From Sphingomonadales bacterium (GTDB lineage Bacteria > Pseudomonadota > Alphaproteobacteria > Sphingomonadales > Sphingomonadaceae), in NCBI GenBank assembly GCA_027486895.1, contig JAIXOE010000058.1, forward strand, positions 1-37,062: a stretch of DNA of 37,062 nucleotides. The letters run 5' to 3'. Numbering within the stretch: position 1 is the stretch's first letter; each line of letters starts with the position of its first letter. A model generated the notes under the pieces. The model did no database searches, was not told where the DNA came from, and saw only the letters and a list, made by a program, of their open reading frames with translations. Of this stretch, positions 7,833-16,859 are shown piece by piece. A program made the translations under genes and the position numbers.

Positions 7833-9400
7833 TGCAAGCTTTTGCGGCGCTCATCGACGGCTTGATCTACACGCGATCGCGCGATTTGAAGATCCGCCTG
7901 ATCGCCGATTACCTACGCGTGACGCCGGACCCCGATCGCGGCTGGGCTTTGGCGGCACTTGCGGGAACGCTTAACATTGCCACCGTCAAATCGGCAGCCA
8001 TTCGCGCGATGGCCGAGGAACGTTTCGATCCCATGCTGTTCCGCATGAGCCGCGATTATGTTGGCGACACTGCCGAAACGGTGGCGCTGATGTGGCCGGA
8101 CAACAGTGGCAGCGCTGCTGCACCGACGGTGTCCGAAGTCATCGACCTGTTGAACAGCACCAGCCGCGCGCGCGCTCCGGCGGTGCTGGCAGAGTTAATG
8201 GATCGGCTGGATGCCAATGGCCGTTACGCGCTGCTAAAGCTTGCAACTGGTGGCATGCGGGTGGGGATTTCCGCGCGGCTCGCCAAAACTGCGTTCGGGC
8301 AAGCCTTTGGCGTTTCAGTCGACGATGTCGAAGAGGTATGGCACGCGCTTCGCCCGCCCTATGCTGAGCTTTTTGCATGGGGCGAAGGGCGCACCGAACG
8401 ACCCGATCCCGCCGATAGCGCGTTTTTCCGACCCTTCATGCTCGCGCATCCGCTTGAAGATGGCAGCGTTCAGCTCGATGACTTTGTCGCCGAGTGGAAA
8501 TGGGATGGCATCCGGATCCAGATTGCGTCGACTGGCGGCGAAACGCGGTTGTTCAGCCGTGGCGGCGACGAGGTAACGGCATCGTTTCCCGAAATAGCGG
8601 CGGCGTTCAATGGCATTGGCGTGGTCGACGGCGAATTGCTGGTGCGCGGCGAAGTGCAGGGCGGCGAGGCGGCGAGCTTTAACGCGTTGCAGCAACGATT
8701 GGGCCGCAAGAATGTCACGGTCGCGATGCAGGCGGAATATCCAGTTTTTGTCCGCCTGTACGACATATTGTTCGACGGCGCGGAGGATTTGCGCAGTCAG
8801 CCATGGACCGCGCGGCGTGACCGGCTTGAACTTTTCACGGCCAATCTGGACTCTGCGCGTTTCGATTTATCCGCCGTCATTGAAGCGCGCGATTTCGAGC
8901 ATCTGGCCGAGATCCGTGCCGCCGCGCGCGAAGCGGCGATTGAAGGCGTGATGCTTAAGCGGCGCGATTCTCCCTATCTCGCGGGGCGTAAAGTCGGGCT
9001 TTGGTACAAATGGAAACGTGAACCGCTCGTTGCGGATTGCGTGATGATGTATGCGCAGCGGGGGAGCGGAAAACGCTCCTCATTTTATTCCGACTATACC
9101 TTCGGCTGCTGGACCGAAGAGGGCACTTTGTTGCCGGTTGGAAAGGCCTATTCGGGGTTCAGTGATGAAGAACTGAAATGGCTCGACCGCTTTGTCCGGA
9201 ACAATACGGTCGCGCGCTTTGGTCCAGTCCGCGAAGTGGAAAAGTCGCTGGTGCTTGAGGTCGCGTTTGACGCGGTGCACCAATCCAAGCGCCACAAATC
9301 AGGCGTGGCGATGCGGTTTCCACGTATCTCGCGTTTGCGCAGGGACAAGCCTGCTGAAGAGGCGGACACCATTGCCGCCTTGCGCGCGATGTTCGACTAA
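7832..9400 (+). CDS. ATP-dependent DNA ligase, cisplatin damage response type
   Basis: 522 residues, the normal length of bacterial stand-alone ATP-dependent ligases with an N-terminal DNA-binding domain. Residues about 1-200 are the helical DNA-binding domain. The nucleotidyltransferase follows with motif I EWKWDGIRI, where Lys223 is the adenylated residue. Other motifs are FSRGGDE, VVDGELLV (motif III), EGVMLKRRDSPY (motif IV) and WYKWKRE (motif V). The OB-fold domain fills the C terminus. It seals nicks and is distinct from the NAD-dependent replicative LigA. Translation is coupled to the exonuclease (TGATG). In many alphaproteobacteria a DEXH helicase and the PdeM endonuclease follow; here the next gene is a convergent hydrolase, so those partners are not adjacent. 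Confidence 0.95.
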   Translation: MQAFAALIDGLIYTRSRDLKIRLIADYLRVTPDPDRGWALAALAGTLNIATVKSAAIRAMAEERFDPMLFRMSRDYVGDTAETVALMWPDNSGSAAAPTVSEVIDLLNSTSRARAPAVLAELMDRLDANGRYALLKLATGGMRVGISARLAKTAFGQAFGVSVDDVEEVWHALRPPYAELFAWGEGRTERPDPADSAFFRPFMLAHPLEDGSVQLDDFVAEWKWDGIRIQIASTGGETRLFSRGGDEVTASFPEIAAAFNGIGVVDGELLVRGEVQGGEAASFNALQQRLGRKNVTVAMQAEYPVFVRLYDILFDGAEDLRSQPWTARRDRLELFTANLDSARFDLSAVIEARDFEHLAEIRAAAREAAIEGVMLKRRDSPYLAGRKVGLWYKWKREPLVADCVMMYAQRGSGKRSSFYSDYTFGCWTEEGTLLPVGKAYSGFSDEELKWLDRFVRNNTVARFGPVREVEKSLVLEVAFDAVHQSKRHKSGVAMRFPRISRLRRDKPAEEADTIAALRAMFD

Positions 9401-10266
9401 AGAAACGCCTTTACGTCGGCCATGAAGCGGTCGAACTGGTCATGGTGCAACCAATGGCCTGCATTTTCATATTCGACGACTTTTGCCGATGGGAAATTCG
9501 CGATGCGGCCATCTTTTTCAGGGTTTGATGCCCAGCTATCGGCGCCATACATCATCAACATCGGACAGGTGATTGATTGCCAGATTGCGAGCAAATCTTC
9601 GCGTGGCATGTCGAATATCGCCCAGATGTTGAGGTAATTGTCGAACTTCCAGCTCCAGCTGCCGTCTTCGTTCCGGCTGATGCCGTGCACCGTCAGATGG
9701 CGTGCCTGTTCATCGGTCAGATAGCTGTTTTCGGCCTTCATCCGGTCATATGCTGCTTCAATATTGGGATAGCGTTTCGGGGTCCGCCCAGCCGCATTAC
9801 GCTTGTCCTCAATCCACTGCCGGAAACGTTTTTGAATGCCAATCGCGTCGCGTTCCGCCTGCATTTTGGGGGAAAGGCCAAGCCCCTCAATATTGACCAT
9901 TTTCCGGACATTTTCGGGGTAAAGCCCGGCATAGCGTGTGGCGATGTTGCCGCCCATCGAGTGCGCAATGATGCTTACCGGAGCAAGATTCAGCTGGTGG
10001 ATCAACTGCGCCAAGTCATACACAAAGGCAGACATTTCGTAATTGCCATCGGGTGACCATGCGCTGTCGCCATGGCCGCGCAAGTCGGGCGCTATAATGT
10101 GCCAATCATGGCGCAACTCTTCGGCCACCCAGTCCCAGCTGCGCGCATGGTCGCGGCCGCCATGGACCAAAAGCAACGGTGGCGCATCGGGATTGCCCCA
10201 ATCGACGTAGTTCAGCCGAAGGCGTTGCGAAATAAAGCTGTTTGTGATGGGGCCATGTAAAGTCAT
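9397..10266 (-). CDS. Alpha/beta-fold hydrolase
   Basis: 289 residues, a complete single-domain alpha/beta hydrolase. The oxyanion-hole HGG (35-37) is followed by the nucleophile elbow AHSMGG with Ser103, the acid in YGADSW (about Asp243) and the base in NAGHWLH (about His271). There is no signal peptide. A cap region lies around residues 130-210. The substrate cannot be read from the sequence; esterases, epoxide hydrolases and dehalogenases share the fold, and a Ser nucleophile argues for an esterase or peptidase-like activity. The start overlaps the smc stop by 4 bp (ATGA), so it is co-transcribed as the last gene of that operon. The 3' end overlaps the convergent ligase gene by 4 bp. Confidence 0.88.
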   Translation of the reverse strand: MTLHGPITNSFISQRLRLNYVDWGNPDAPPLLLVHGGRDHARSWDWVAEELRHDWHIIAPDLRGHGDSAWSPDGNYEMSAFVYDLAQLIHQLNLAPVSIIAHSMGGNIATRYAGLYPENVRKMVNIEGLGLSPKMQAERDAIGIQKRFRQWIEDKRNAAGRTPKRYPNIEAAYDRMKAENSYLTDEQARHLTVHGISRNEDGSWSWKFDNYLNIWAIFDMPREDLLAIWQSITCPMLMMYGADSWASNPEKDGRIANFPSAKVVEYENAGHWLHHDQFDRFMADVKAFL

Positions 10267-13200
10267 TCGGCAGCCAGTAATTGTTCGGCACCACCAAGGT
10301 CAACCGATACCAGCCGACTGATACCTTGTTCGACCATTGTCACGCCAAACAGCCGGTGCATCCGGCTCATAGTGACTGCGTTGTGCGTGACGATAAGGTA
10401 GCGGGTATCGGTTTCGCGCGTCATCGCTTCCAACAAATCGCAGAAGCGTTCGATATTTGCATCATCGAGTGGGGCGTCGACTTCGTCGAGCACGCAAATC
10501 GGCGCTGGGTTGGTTAGGAATAGGCCAAAGATAAGTGCGACCGCAGTCAGTGCCTGCTCTCCGCCTGACAAAAGCGTCAGCGACTGGAGCTTTTTGCCCG
10601 GTGGCTGCGCGAATATCTCAAGTCCTGCTTCAAGCGGATCTTCGCTGTCGATCAGCGCCAGATGCGCTTGCCCGCCGTTGAACAGCGTTGCAAAGAGCCG
10701 GCGGAAATGCCCATCAACGGCTTCAAATGCAGCGAGCAAGCGCGCCCTGCCTTCGCGGTTAAGGCTGCCAATGGAACCCCGCAGACGGTTTATCGCGAGC
10801 GTCAGCTCTTCGCTTTCTGCGGCGCCAGCACCTTGTTGCGCCTCAAGTTCAGCAAGTTCATCAGCAGCGATAAGATTTACTGGCCCAATGCGTTCGCGTT
10901 CATTTTGCAGCCGGTCTAGCCGCGTGGATTCAACCGAGGCTTCTTCCATCGCATGCTCGTCGAACCCAAGCTTTTCGGGGAGTACCGGTGGCGGGCATTC
11001 AAACCGCTCTCCTGATATCCGCCCCATTTCGACGCGGCGATGCTCCTGATTTTCTGCGCGTGCTTCGGCACCGGCACGTGCCTCTCGGGCAACCGAGAGC
11101 GCTTCGGCAGCGGTTGCGAGTTCGCTTTCCAGTTCCCTGAGCGTTTTTTCGCAGGCACTTTCCGTAACTTGAAGACCGGAGAGTTTCTCGGCCAGCTGTT
11201 CTTTGTCCGCGCGCAGCTGCGTTATCTCCCGTGCCAGAATAGCGGGGCGCCCTTCCATCGCTTCCTGCTCAGCCGCAATATCTGCGCTGCGCTTGTTCAT
11301 GTCGGCGATCCGGCGCTCGGCCTCGCCAGCGCGTTCTTGCCATCCCCTGATTTCGGCAAGCGCGACCGCACGACGTTCGCGGCTTTGCGCAATGCGCTGT
11401 TCAAGCGATGACAAATCTGCCTGATTGCGCGCAAGCAATTCTCGCGCGGCTTCGTTCGCGATTACAAGTTTTTGGACGAGGTCGGAATGATGCGTGCCAT
11501 CTGGCAACGCGCTACGTGTGGCTTCGGCTGCGCTGTGCTCCGACTTTGCCTCGGCAAGATCTTGTTCGCTGGCAGCCATACGGTCCAGCAACGCGGCCTT
11601 GGCAGACTTAAGCCGCGCCAGCGCATCTTCGGCTTGGTCTACCGCGCGCAGAGCCTGCCGCAATTGCCCTTCGGTTTCTGCGCGCGCCGCTGCTGCCGCG
11701 CGAACAGCATCCTGCGCGGCGCCGATATTATCCGTCATCTCCGCAAGCGTCTGGGCCTGTTCTGCCAACGCTGCCTCGGCGGGGGGTATGAGCGCGTTTA
11801 GTCCGGACAGTCGGTTGGCGCGGACCAGTTGCTCAGCGGTCGTTGCGCCATCGCCATCAGTGGCGAAACCATCCCAGCGGCGTAATTGTCCGGAAAGCGT
11901 CACAACGCGCTCGCCCGGTTTCAGTTCTGCCCCATCATCTTGTTCGACGACCCGCACGTGGGAAAGGCGTGCAGCCAGTTCCTGAGGCGCATCGACATAA
12001 TGGATCAGGGCATTGTCTGCCAAAGCTTGTATAGCCGGCGTCCCGCCCAGCCAACGGCGTCCGGCATCGCCGCCAATCGTCGCATCGGCATCATCGCCCA
12101 GCGCAGCGGCCAGTGCGCGTTCATAACCGGGCTTCACCTTGATGCGGTTGATAGCCTTATCGCCGCCACCTTTGGCCAGTGACCGTTCGAGCGCGTTTTG
12201 CTCTGTCAGCAACGCAGCCAATTCAGCTTTGGCACTTGCAAGGCTTGCCTGCGCGCCGTCGCGTGCCGCGATCAATTCGGTCCTGCGCGTTTCAGCCGCT
12301 TCGCTTGCATCTGTGCTTTGTTGAAGCTGTTTTTGCAGAGTGGCTACGCTGGTTTGTGCTGATTTTTTGGCAGACTCACAGGCGTTTTCATCGCCCAAAG
12401 CGTCGCGCTCGCTGGCTATGCGCGCGACGGCGCCTTCGGCTCGCTCGACACGCATGGTGGCTGCTGCGACGGCCGCGTCGGCGACACGTAACTCGGCGTC
12501 AGCCCGGGCTTGTTCAGCGGCTGCCTTTGCCAATGCGATTTCGCTTTCGCGGGCCTGACGTTCGACATTTTCCGCTGCACGCAACAGGGCAGGGCGTTCT
12601 TCTTCCTGCGCTTTTATCTGCTCAGATAATGCCACGCTCTCGCTCTGCAATCGCGCGAGTGCATCAGCTGCGTCATGGGTTAATTTGCCCTCACGCGCGC
12701 CATCCTCGGCCATGCGGGACGCTTGCGCAGACAAATCCGATTGTCGCTGAAGTATCCGTTCCTGCTCGCCAGTGAGCTGCACGAGCTTGTTAGAAACGTC
12801 GTTCGCTGCATCGCGTGCGGCCATCGCAACAGCGCGGGCATTTGCCAATTGCGTCACGGCATCCTGTTGCCGCCCAGTTAAAGCGCGTTGGATGGTCGCC
12901 GCGCCATCGACGGCAGCAGTCGCGGCATTAGCCTCAGCACGCGCGGCATCAGCAGCAGCCTTGGCTTCGCGCCAACGCACGAAAATGAGGCGGGCCTCCG
13001 CCTGCAATATGTCTTTTGACAATGTGCGGTAGCGTTCCGCCTGTTTGGCCTGCCGGCGCAATTGCCCTGCGCGGGCATCCATATCGGCAAGGATTGTTGC
13101 AAGTCGTGCGAGGTTGCTCTCTGCGGCGCGCAATTTTTGTTCGGCGTCTTTGCGCCGGACGTGCAAGCCGGAGATGCCAGCCGCTTCCTCCAGCATTTGC

Positions 13201-13679
13201 CGCCGTTCCTGTGGCTTTGCAGAGATGATCGCGCCAATTCGGCCCTGACTGACCAAGGCAGGCGAATGTGCACCTGTGGCGGCGTCCGCGAAGATGAGGG
13301 CGACATCCTTGGCGCGCACATCCCTGCCATTTGACCGATAGGCCGAGCCAGCGCCGCGTTCGATCCGCCGGGTAACTTCAAGTTCCTGATCGCTGTCATT
13401 TGCAGCGTCGCCATCATCGCTGCGTTCCGCCAAGATGGTGACTTCGGCAAAGTCACGCGGCGGGCGGGACGCTGTTCCCGCAAAGATGACATCTTCCATG
13501 CCAGCGCCGCGCATGGATTTTGCACTGCTCTCGCCCATGACCCAGCGGATCGCTTCGAGCAGGTTGGATTTACCGCAACCATTTGGCCCGACGATACCCG
13601 TCAGGCCATTTTCAATCCGCAGTTCGGCGGGCTCAACAAAGCTTTTGAAGCCGACCAGTTTCAGCTTCTTTATGCGCAA
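10263..13679 (-). CDS. smc: Chromosome segregation protein Smc
   Basis: 1138 residues, full length. The Walker A loop GPNGCGKS is at 31-38, followed by long Ala/Glu/Arg-rich coiled coils. The hinge lies around 500-620 (GERVVTLSGQLRRWDG lies within it). The C-terminal head has the ABC signature LSGGEQ (about 1037-1042) and Walker B ICVLDEVDAPLDD (about 1062). Smc dimers with ScpAB condense and align sister chromosomes. The start is TTG 13679, giving MRIKKLKLVGFKSF, exactly where Smc proteins normally begin; AGGGGC lies just upstream. The gene order DciA, DsbA-like, DsbA-like, Smc on one strand recurs in alphaproteobacteria. The downstream hydrolase is coupled by overlap. Confidence 0.97.
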   Translation of the reverse strand: MRIKKLKLVGFKSFVEPAELRIENGLTGIVGPNGCGKSNLLEAIRWVMGESSAKSMRGAGMEDVIFAGTASRPPRDFAEVTILAERSDDGDAANDSDQELEVTRRIERGAGSAYRSNGRDVRAKDVALIFADAATGAHSPALVSQGRIGAIISAKPQERRQMLEEAAGISGLHVRRKDAEQKLRAAESNLARLATILADMDARAGQLRRQAKQAERYRTLSKDILQAEARLIFVRWREAKAAADAARAEANAATAAVDGAATIQRALTGRQQDAVTQLANARAVAMAARDAANDVSNKLVQLTGEQERILQRQSDLSAQASRMAEDGAREGKLTHDAADALARLQSESVALSEQIKAQEEERPALLRAAENVERQARESEIALAKAAAEQARADAELRVADAAVAAATMRVERAEGAVARIASERDALGDENACESAKKSAQTSVATLQKQLQQSTDASEAAETRRTELIAARDGAQASLASAKAELAALLTEQNALERSLAKGGGDKAINRIKVKPGYERALAAALGDDADATIGGDAGRRWLGGTPAIQALADNALIHYVDAPQELAARLSHVRVVEQDDGAELKPGERVVTLSGQLRRWDGFATDGDGATTAEQLVRANRLSGLNALIPPAEAALAEQAQTLAEMTDNIGAAQDAVRAAAAARAETEGQLRQALRAVDQAEDALARLKSAKAALLDRMAASEQDLAEAKSEHSAAEATRSALPDGTHHSDLVQKLVIANEAARELLARNQADLSSLEQRIAQSRERRAVALAEIRGWQERAGEAERRIADMNKRSADIAAEQEAMEGRPAILAREITQLRADKEQLAEKLSGLQVTESACEKTLRELESELATAAEALSVAREARAGAEARAENQEHRRVEMGRISGERFECPPPVLPEKLGFDEHAMEEASVESTRLDRLQNERERIGPVNLIAADELAELEAQQGAGAAESEELTLAINRLRGSIGSLNREGRARLLAAFEAVDGHFRRLFATLFNGGQAHLALIDSEDPLEAGLEIFAQPPGKKLQSLTLLSGGEQALTAVALIFGLFLTNPAPICVLDEVDAPLDDANIERFCDLLEAMTRETDTRYLIVTHNAVTMSRMHRLFGVTMVEQGISRLVSVDLGGAEQLLAAE

Positions 13680-13731
13680 CGGGCTGCCCCTGTTACGAAT
13701 GAGGCGATGTTATAGCCCCCCCGAGCCATAG

Positions 13732-14469
13732 TTAGCGCGCGCCGGCCTCAACTAACTTGGTCTTCACCTGGTTCCACGAACTGGCGTCGAGCTTCGCGCC
13801 GTTGAGCAGGAACGACGGTGTTCCACTTACGCCGTCATCTTTTGTACCGCGCTCGGTGGTCTTGATGAGGCCATCGATTGCCGCTTTGTCCGAAAGACAT
13901 GCCTTGGCTTGGTCTTCGCTAATGCCGCGCGACTTTACGAATTCAATCAGGCCCATCTTGGTACCCAACAGCGTCGAAATTTCGCCTGGCGACATTTTTT
14001 GCATGGCTTGTTGATCTGCCTCAGTCACCGTGCTGATTTTGCTAAGCCAGGTTTGCTGTTCGGCATAAAGCTGATCTGTCAGTGGGAAAAATGCCTCAGG
14101 ACCGCTGCACTGGGCCAGCAGGAAACCGGGAACGTCCTGAATGCCATGGACAAGAAAGGGACGGAATTCCATCGACACACGGCCGCTGTTGACGATTTCG
14201 TGCAGTTCTTCCGATGCTTGCACAGAGAATTGGGCACAGCCAGGGCACGTGATTGCGCCATATTCGACAAGCTTCAGCGGCGCTTCCGGATTGCCCATTT
14301 TGTAGCCACCGAATTCGGTTTTGCTCACAACATCGACCCATGCCTTATCGGCAGGTGCTGCCACCTTGGCAATTGGCTCGCCCTTCGGGGCGCCCGCTGT
14401 GTCACCGCCGCCGCAAGCTGCGAGTGCCAAAACTGCTACTGTTGTAGAAATGAGTGTCTTGATACGCAT
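13732..14469 (-). CDS. DsbA-like thioredoxin-fold lipoprotein
   Basis: 245 residues. The N terminus is a lipoprotein signal peptide with lipobox LAAC, so Cys19 would be lipidated and the protein held in the cell envelope. A thioredoxin fold follows with active site Cys75-Pro-Gly-Cys78 in AITCPGCAQF, a helical insertion, and the cis-Pro region GVSGTPSFLLNG near the C terminus. This matches the Thioredoxin_4 / DsbA-type disulfide oxidoreductases. AAGGA lies about 7 bp upstream of ATG 14469. It follows a second DsbA-like gene, and the two are probably paralogues from a tandem duplication. Whether it oxidises or isomerises disulfides is not clear, since CPGC is not the classical CPHC. No DsbB partner is nearby. 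Confidence 0.88.
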   Translation of the reverse strand: MRIKTLISTTVAVLALAACGGGDTAGAPKGEPIAKVAAPADKAWVDVVSKTEFGGYKMGNPEAPLKLVEYGAITCPGCAQFSVQASEELHEIVNSGRVSMEFRPFLVHGIQDVPGFLLAQCSGPEAFFPLTDQLYAEQQTWLSKISTVTEADQQAMQKMSPGEISTLLGTKMGLIEFVKSRGISEDQAKACLSDKAAIDGLIKTTERGTKDDGVSGTPSFLLNGAKLDASSWNQVKTKLVEAGAR

Positions 14470-14497
14470 GGGATATCCTTCAATTTTGGATGTCGAG

Positions 14498-15217
14498 TTA
14501 CTTCAATACAGCTTTGAGTTCAGCCGCGCTATGAACGTGGTCTTGCAAGACGCCATTGACCATGAATGAAGGCGTACCACGAACGCCCAGCGCGGCTCCG
14601 GCGTCCGTCATATCGATGACCGCATTCAGTGCTGCTTTGTCCGCAAGGCAGGTTTTCGCTTGTGCCGGTGTAATCCCGCGTTGCTGCATGATGGGGCCAA
14701 GCCCAAGTGCATCAAACGCGCCAATCATAAAGCCTGCATAATCTTCGGTTTTAAGCTTAGCCTGCGTGTCAGCGCTAATATTTTTGGTCTTACCCAGCCA
14801 GACGGACTGGGTCGCAAATAAATGCCGCTGATTACCAAAGAATTTGCCCTTGCCGCCGCATCTGGCGAGCATCGCTGCCGTCAAGTCGACCGAGTTCAAA
14901 ACCATGTTCCGAACTTCGTAACTGGCCTTGCCAGTTGCAACGGACTGCGCCTTGAATGTGGGCGCTTCTTTCAATTCGAAATCCGCACAATGGCTGCATG
15001 TGTAGCTGAGATATTCGACAACCTTATTTGGCGCTGCTGGATTGCCCAAAACATGCGCGCCTTTATCGGTCACCGTAACGGTGGAAAGCCATTTGCTTGG
15101 CGCCGGTGCAGCAGCCAGAGTCGTTGAGAGAGCCGCAGCACCCAACAGAACAAAAACGAAGGACTTTTTCACACGCAACATCGACATAGCCTTAGCCATT
15201 GAAACCATCTTGCGCAT
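14498..15217 (-). CDS. DsbA-like periplasmic thiol-disulfide oxidoreductase
   Basis: 239 residues from ATG 15217. A basic start is followed by a hydrophobic stretch ending in TTLAAA, a Sec signal peptide, so the mature protein is periplasmic. The active site is Cys74-Ser-His-Cys77 in YTCSHCADF, and GVRGTPSFMVNG carries the cis-proline near the C terminus. Several in-frame ATG codons (residues 4, 7, 11, 13) could also be the start; the one encoding MSMLRVKKSF gives the most usual signal-peptide length. It starts 6 bp after the DciA gene and precedes the lipoprotein paralogue, so it belongs to the dciA-dsbA-dsbA-smc operon. Substrates are unknown. Confidence 0.88.
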   Translation of the reverse strand: MRKMVSMAKAMSMLRVKKSFVFVLLGAAALSTTLAAAPAPSKWLSTVTVTDKGAHVLGNPAAPNKVVEYLSYTCSHCADFELKEAPTFKAQSVATGKASYEVRNMVLNSVDLTAAMLARCGGKGKFFGNQRHLFATQSVWLGKTKNISADTQAKLKTEDYAGFMIGAFDALGLGPIMQQRGITPAQAKTCLADKAALNAVIDMTDAGAALGVRGTPSFMVNGVLQDHVHSAAELKAVLK

Positions 15218-15223
15218 CTGGAA

Positions 15224-15763
15224 TCACTCGCTGCCTTTGGCAAGGCTTTTCGCAAGACTTTCGAGCACGGCAAACAGTTCTGGGTCCCCGATTTCGCGCA
15301 AAGATTCGCCCAATTCCATCGGTACCGGTTTCAATGAAGGTGGAGCTAATGGCTGCCGGGCTGGCGGCTTTGCAACTGGTCCTTGGCGGACCTTAACCCG
15401 CGCGACCGCACCATAGCCGAAAAAGCGATTCACCCTGTCGATGATTTCAGGAAGCACATGCTGGATCATGGTCGCATGCGCCCCCTCCACCGTTAGCTCA
15501 AGCGTGCCATCGGATTTTTTGCCAACGGGAAAACGAATGGCCTCAGGCGCAGATACAGCGGCATAGCGCGCGCCCACAATTTCGTCCCAGCGGCTGACGA
15601 CTGAACTTTGAACGAAACCGAAGCGCCGGAACGCAGCCCTTCCGATTTCGGGCATCAGTGCGGACACCGCTTTGGCGTCGCCGCCACGTGGTCGCTGAAA
15701 CGTTTTAGGCGTTACGGGCTTTTTGGCGCCCTTTGGCGCTGTTGGTGGCTTGCCTTTATCCAT
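15224..15763 (-). CDS. dciA: DciA family protein (DUF721), replicative helicase loader
   Basis: About 179 residues. The core RWDEIVGARYA...APEAIRF and LELTVEGAHATMIQHVLPEIIDRVN is the DUF721/DciA domain (about residues 30-125). It is preceded by a basic Lys/Pro-rich tail and followed by a Pro-rich tail. DciA loads the replicative helicase DnaB in bacteria lacking DnaC or DnaI. Either GTG 15766 or ATG 15763 could be the start; neither has a strong ribosome site. The divergent mutY start is only 10 bp away, so the promoters of both genes must lie inside each other's coding region or overlap tightly. It is the first gene of the leftward dciA-dsbA-dsbA-smc-hydrolase run. Confidence 0.85.
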   Translation of the reverse strand: MDKGKPPTAPKGAKKPVTPKTFQRPRGGDAKAVSALMPEIGRAAFRRFGFVQSSVVSRWDEIVGARYAAVSAPEAIRFPVGKKSDGTLELTVEGAHATMIQHVLPEIIDRVNRFFGYGAVARVKVRQGPVAKPPARQPLAPPSLKPVPMELGESLREIGDPELFAVLESLAKSLAKGSE

Positions 15764-15773
15764 CACCTAATCC

Positions 15774-16859
15774 ATGCCATTTTCCATGCCTGCCGTCCAA
15801 CATGCTGACCAGAATTCTGGGGATATCGCCCGGCGCCTGCTGGCCCATTATGATGTCCACGCCCGAACCTTGCCATGGCGTAAACCGCCAGAGGAGGGAT
15901 ATGCCGACCCCTATCATGTGTGGCTGTCGGAAATCATGTTGCAGCAGACTACGGTCGCAGCAGTTGGTGCCTATTTTCGTAAGTTCACCCAGATGTGGCC
16001 CAATTTTGCCGCACTGGCAGCGGCCGATGACGCTGATGTTATGGCAGCATGGGCAGGGCTTGGTTATTACGCCCGCGCCCGCAATCTGTTAAAATGCGCC
16101 CGCGTGGTGGTTGCTGAATATCAGGGGCAATTGCCGTCCTATGAAGCAGACTTGCTTAGGCTGCCAGGCATCGGTCCCTATACCGCAGCGGCGATTGCGG
16201 CGATCGCATTCGGGCGGCGGGCTGTGGTGGTCGACGCCAATGTAGAGCGGGTTGTCTCACGGCTATTTGCGATAACAACGCCACTGCCGCAATCAAAGCC
16301 GTTCATTCGCGAGGCGACGGAAAGTATAACGCCCGAGTTGAGATCTGGCGATTTCGCGCAGGCGATGATGGACTTAGGTGCGGGGATTTGCTCGGTGCGA
16401 TCGCCGTCTTGCTTGATTTGCCCCATCAGTTTTGCATGCGCGGCCTTTCGCGCCGGTGACCCCGAGAGATATCCGGCAAAACTGCCTAAAACCCCTAAGC
16501 CGCATAGGACGGGGCATGTGTATTGGATTGAGCGGGATGGGCATGTCTGGCTGCTGCGCCGTAATGACCGCGGCTTGCTTGCCGGCATGCGTGCGTTGCC
16601 GGATGATGGATGGACGGCGCGCGTCGACGGAAACGCAATGCCGCCCGTGCCGGCCAGCTGGCAAAAATTGCCGACGCAGGTTGCGCATGTATTTACCCAT
16701 TTCTCCCTTACCCTCGACATTGCCGTTACGTCATGGCCAGCGGATGCCGAAGGCCCCGGTGCGGGTGAATGGTGGCCGCTAAAATCGCTCGACAAGGCTG
16801 GGCTGCCGACCGTATTCAGAAAAGCGAGTGAGGCGGTTTTGAACGCGGGAGAGAGATAA
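15774..16859 (+). CDS. mutY: A/G-specific adenine glycosylase MutY
   Basis: 361 residues, full length. The HhH-GPD domain has SEIMLQQTTV with catalytic Glu53, the hairpin LPGIGPYTA (130-138) and the catalytic VDANVERV with Asp154. The iron-sulfur loop Cys206-x6-Cys213-x2-Cys216-x5-Cys222 is intact. The C-terminal third is the NUDIX-like domain that recognises 8-oxoguanine. MutY removes adenine mispaired with 8-oxoG and so prevents G:C to T:A mutations. ATG 15774 or ATG 15786 may be the start; neither has a clear ribosome site. The stop overlaps the next start by one base (TAATG). It heads a rightward run that also contains NudC and a FrnE-like protein. Confidence 0.95.
   Translation: MPFSMPAVQHADQNSGDIARRLLAHYDVHARTLPWRKPPEEGYADPYHVWLSEIMLQQTTVAAVGAYFRKFTQMWPNFAALAAADDADVMAAWAGLGYYARARNLLKCARVVVAEYQGQLPSYEADLLRLPGIGPYTAAAIAAIAFGRRAVVVDANVERVVSRLFAITTPLPQSKPFIREATESITPELRSGDFAQAMMDLGAGICSVRSPSCLICPISFACAAFRAGDPERYPAKLPKTPKPHRTGHVYWIERDGHVWLLRRNDRGLLAGMRALPDDGWTARVDGNAMPPVPASWQKLPTQVAHVFTHFSLTLDIAVTSWPADAEGPGAGEWWPLKSLDKAGLPTVFRKASEAVLNAGER

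Noticed and set aside
12179-12775. 198-codon rightward frame inside smc
   Set aside because: Very Arg/His-rich composition typical of an antisense shadow of a coiled-coil gene.
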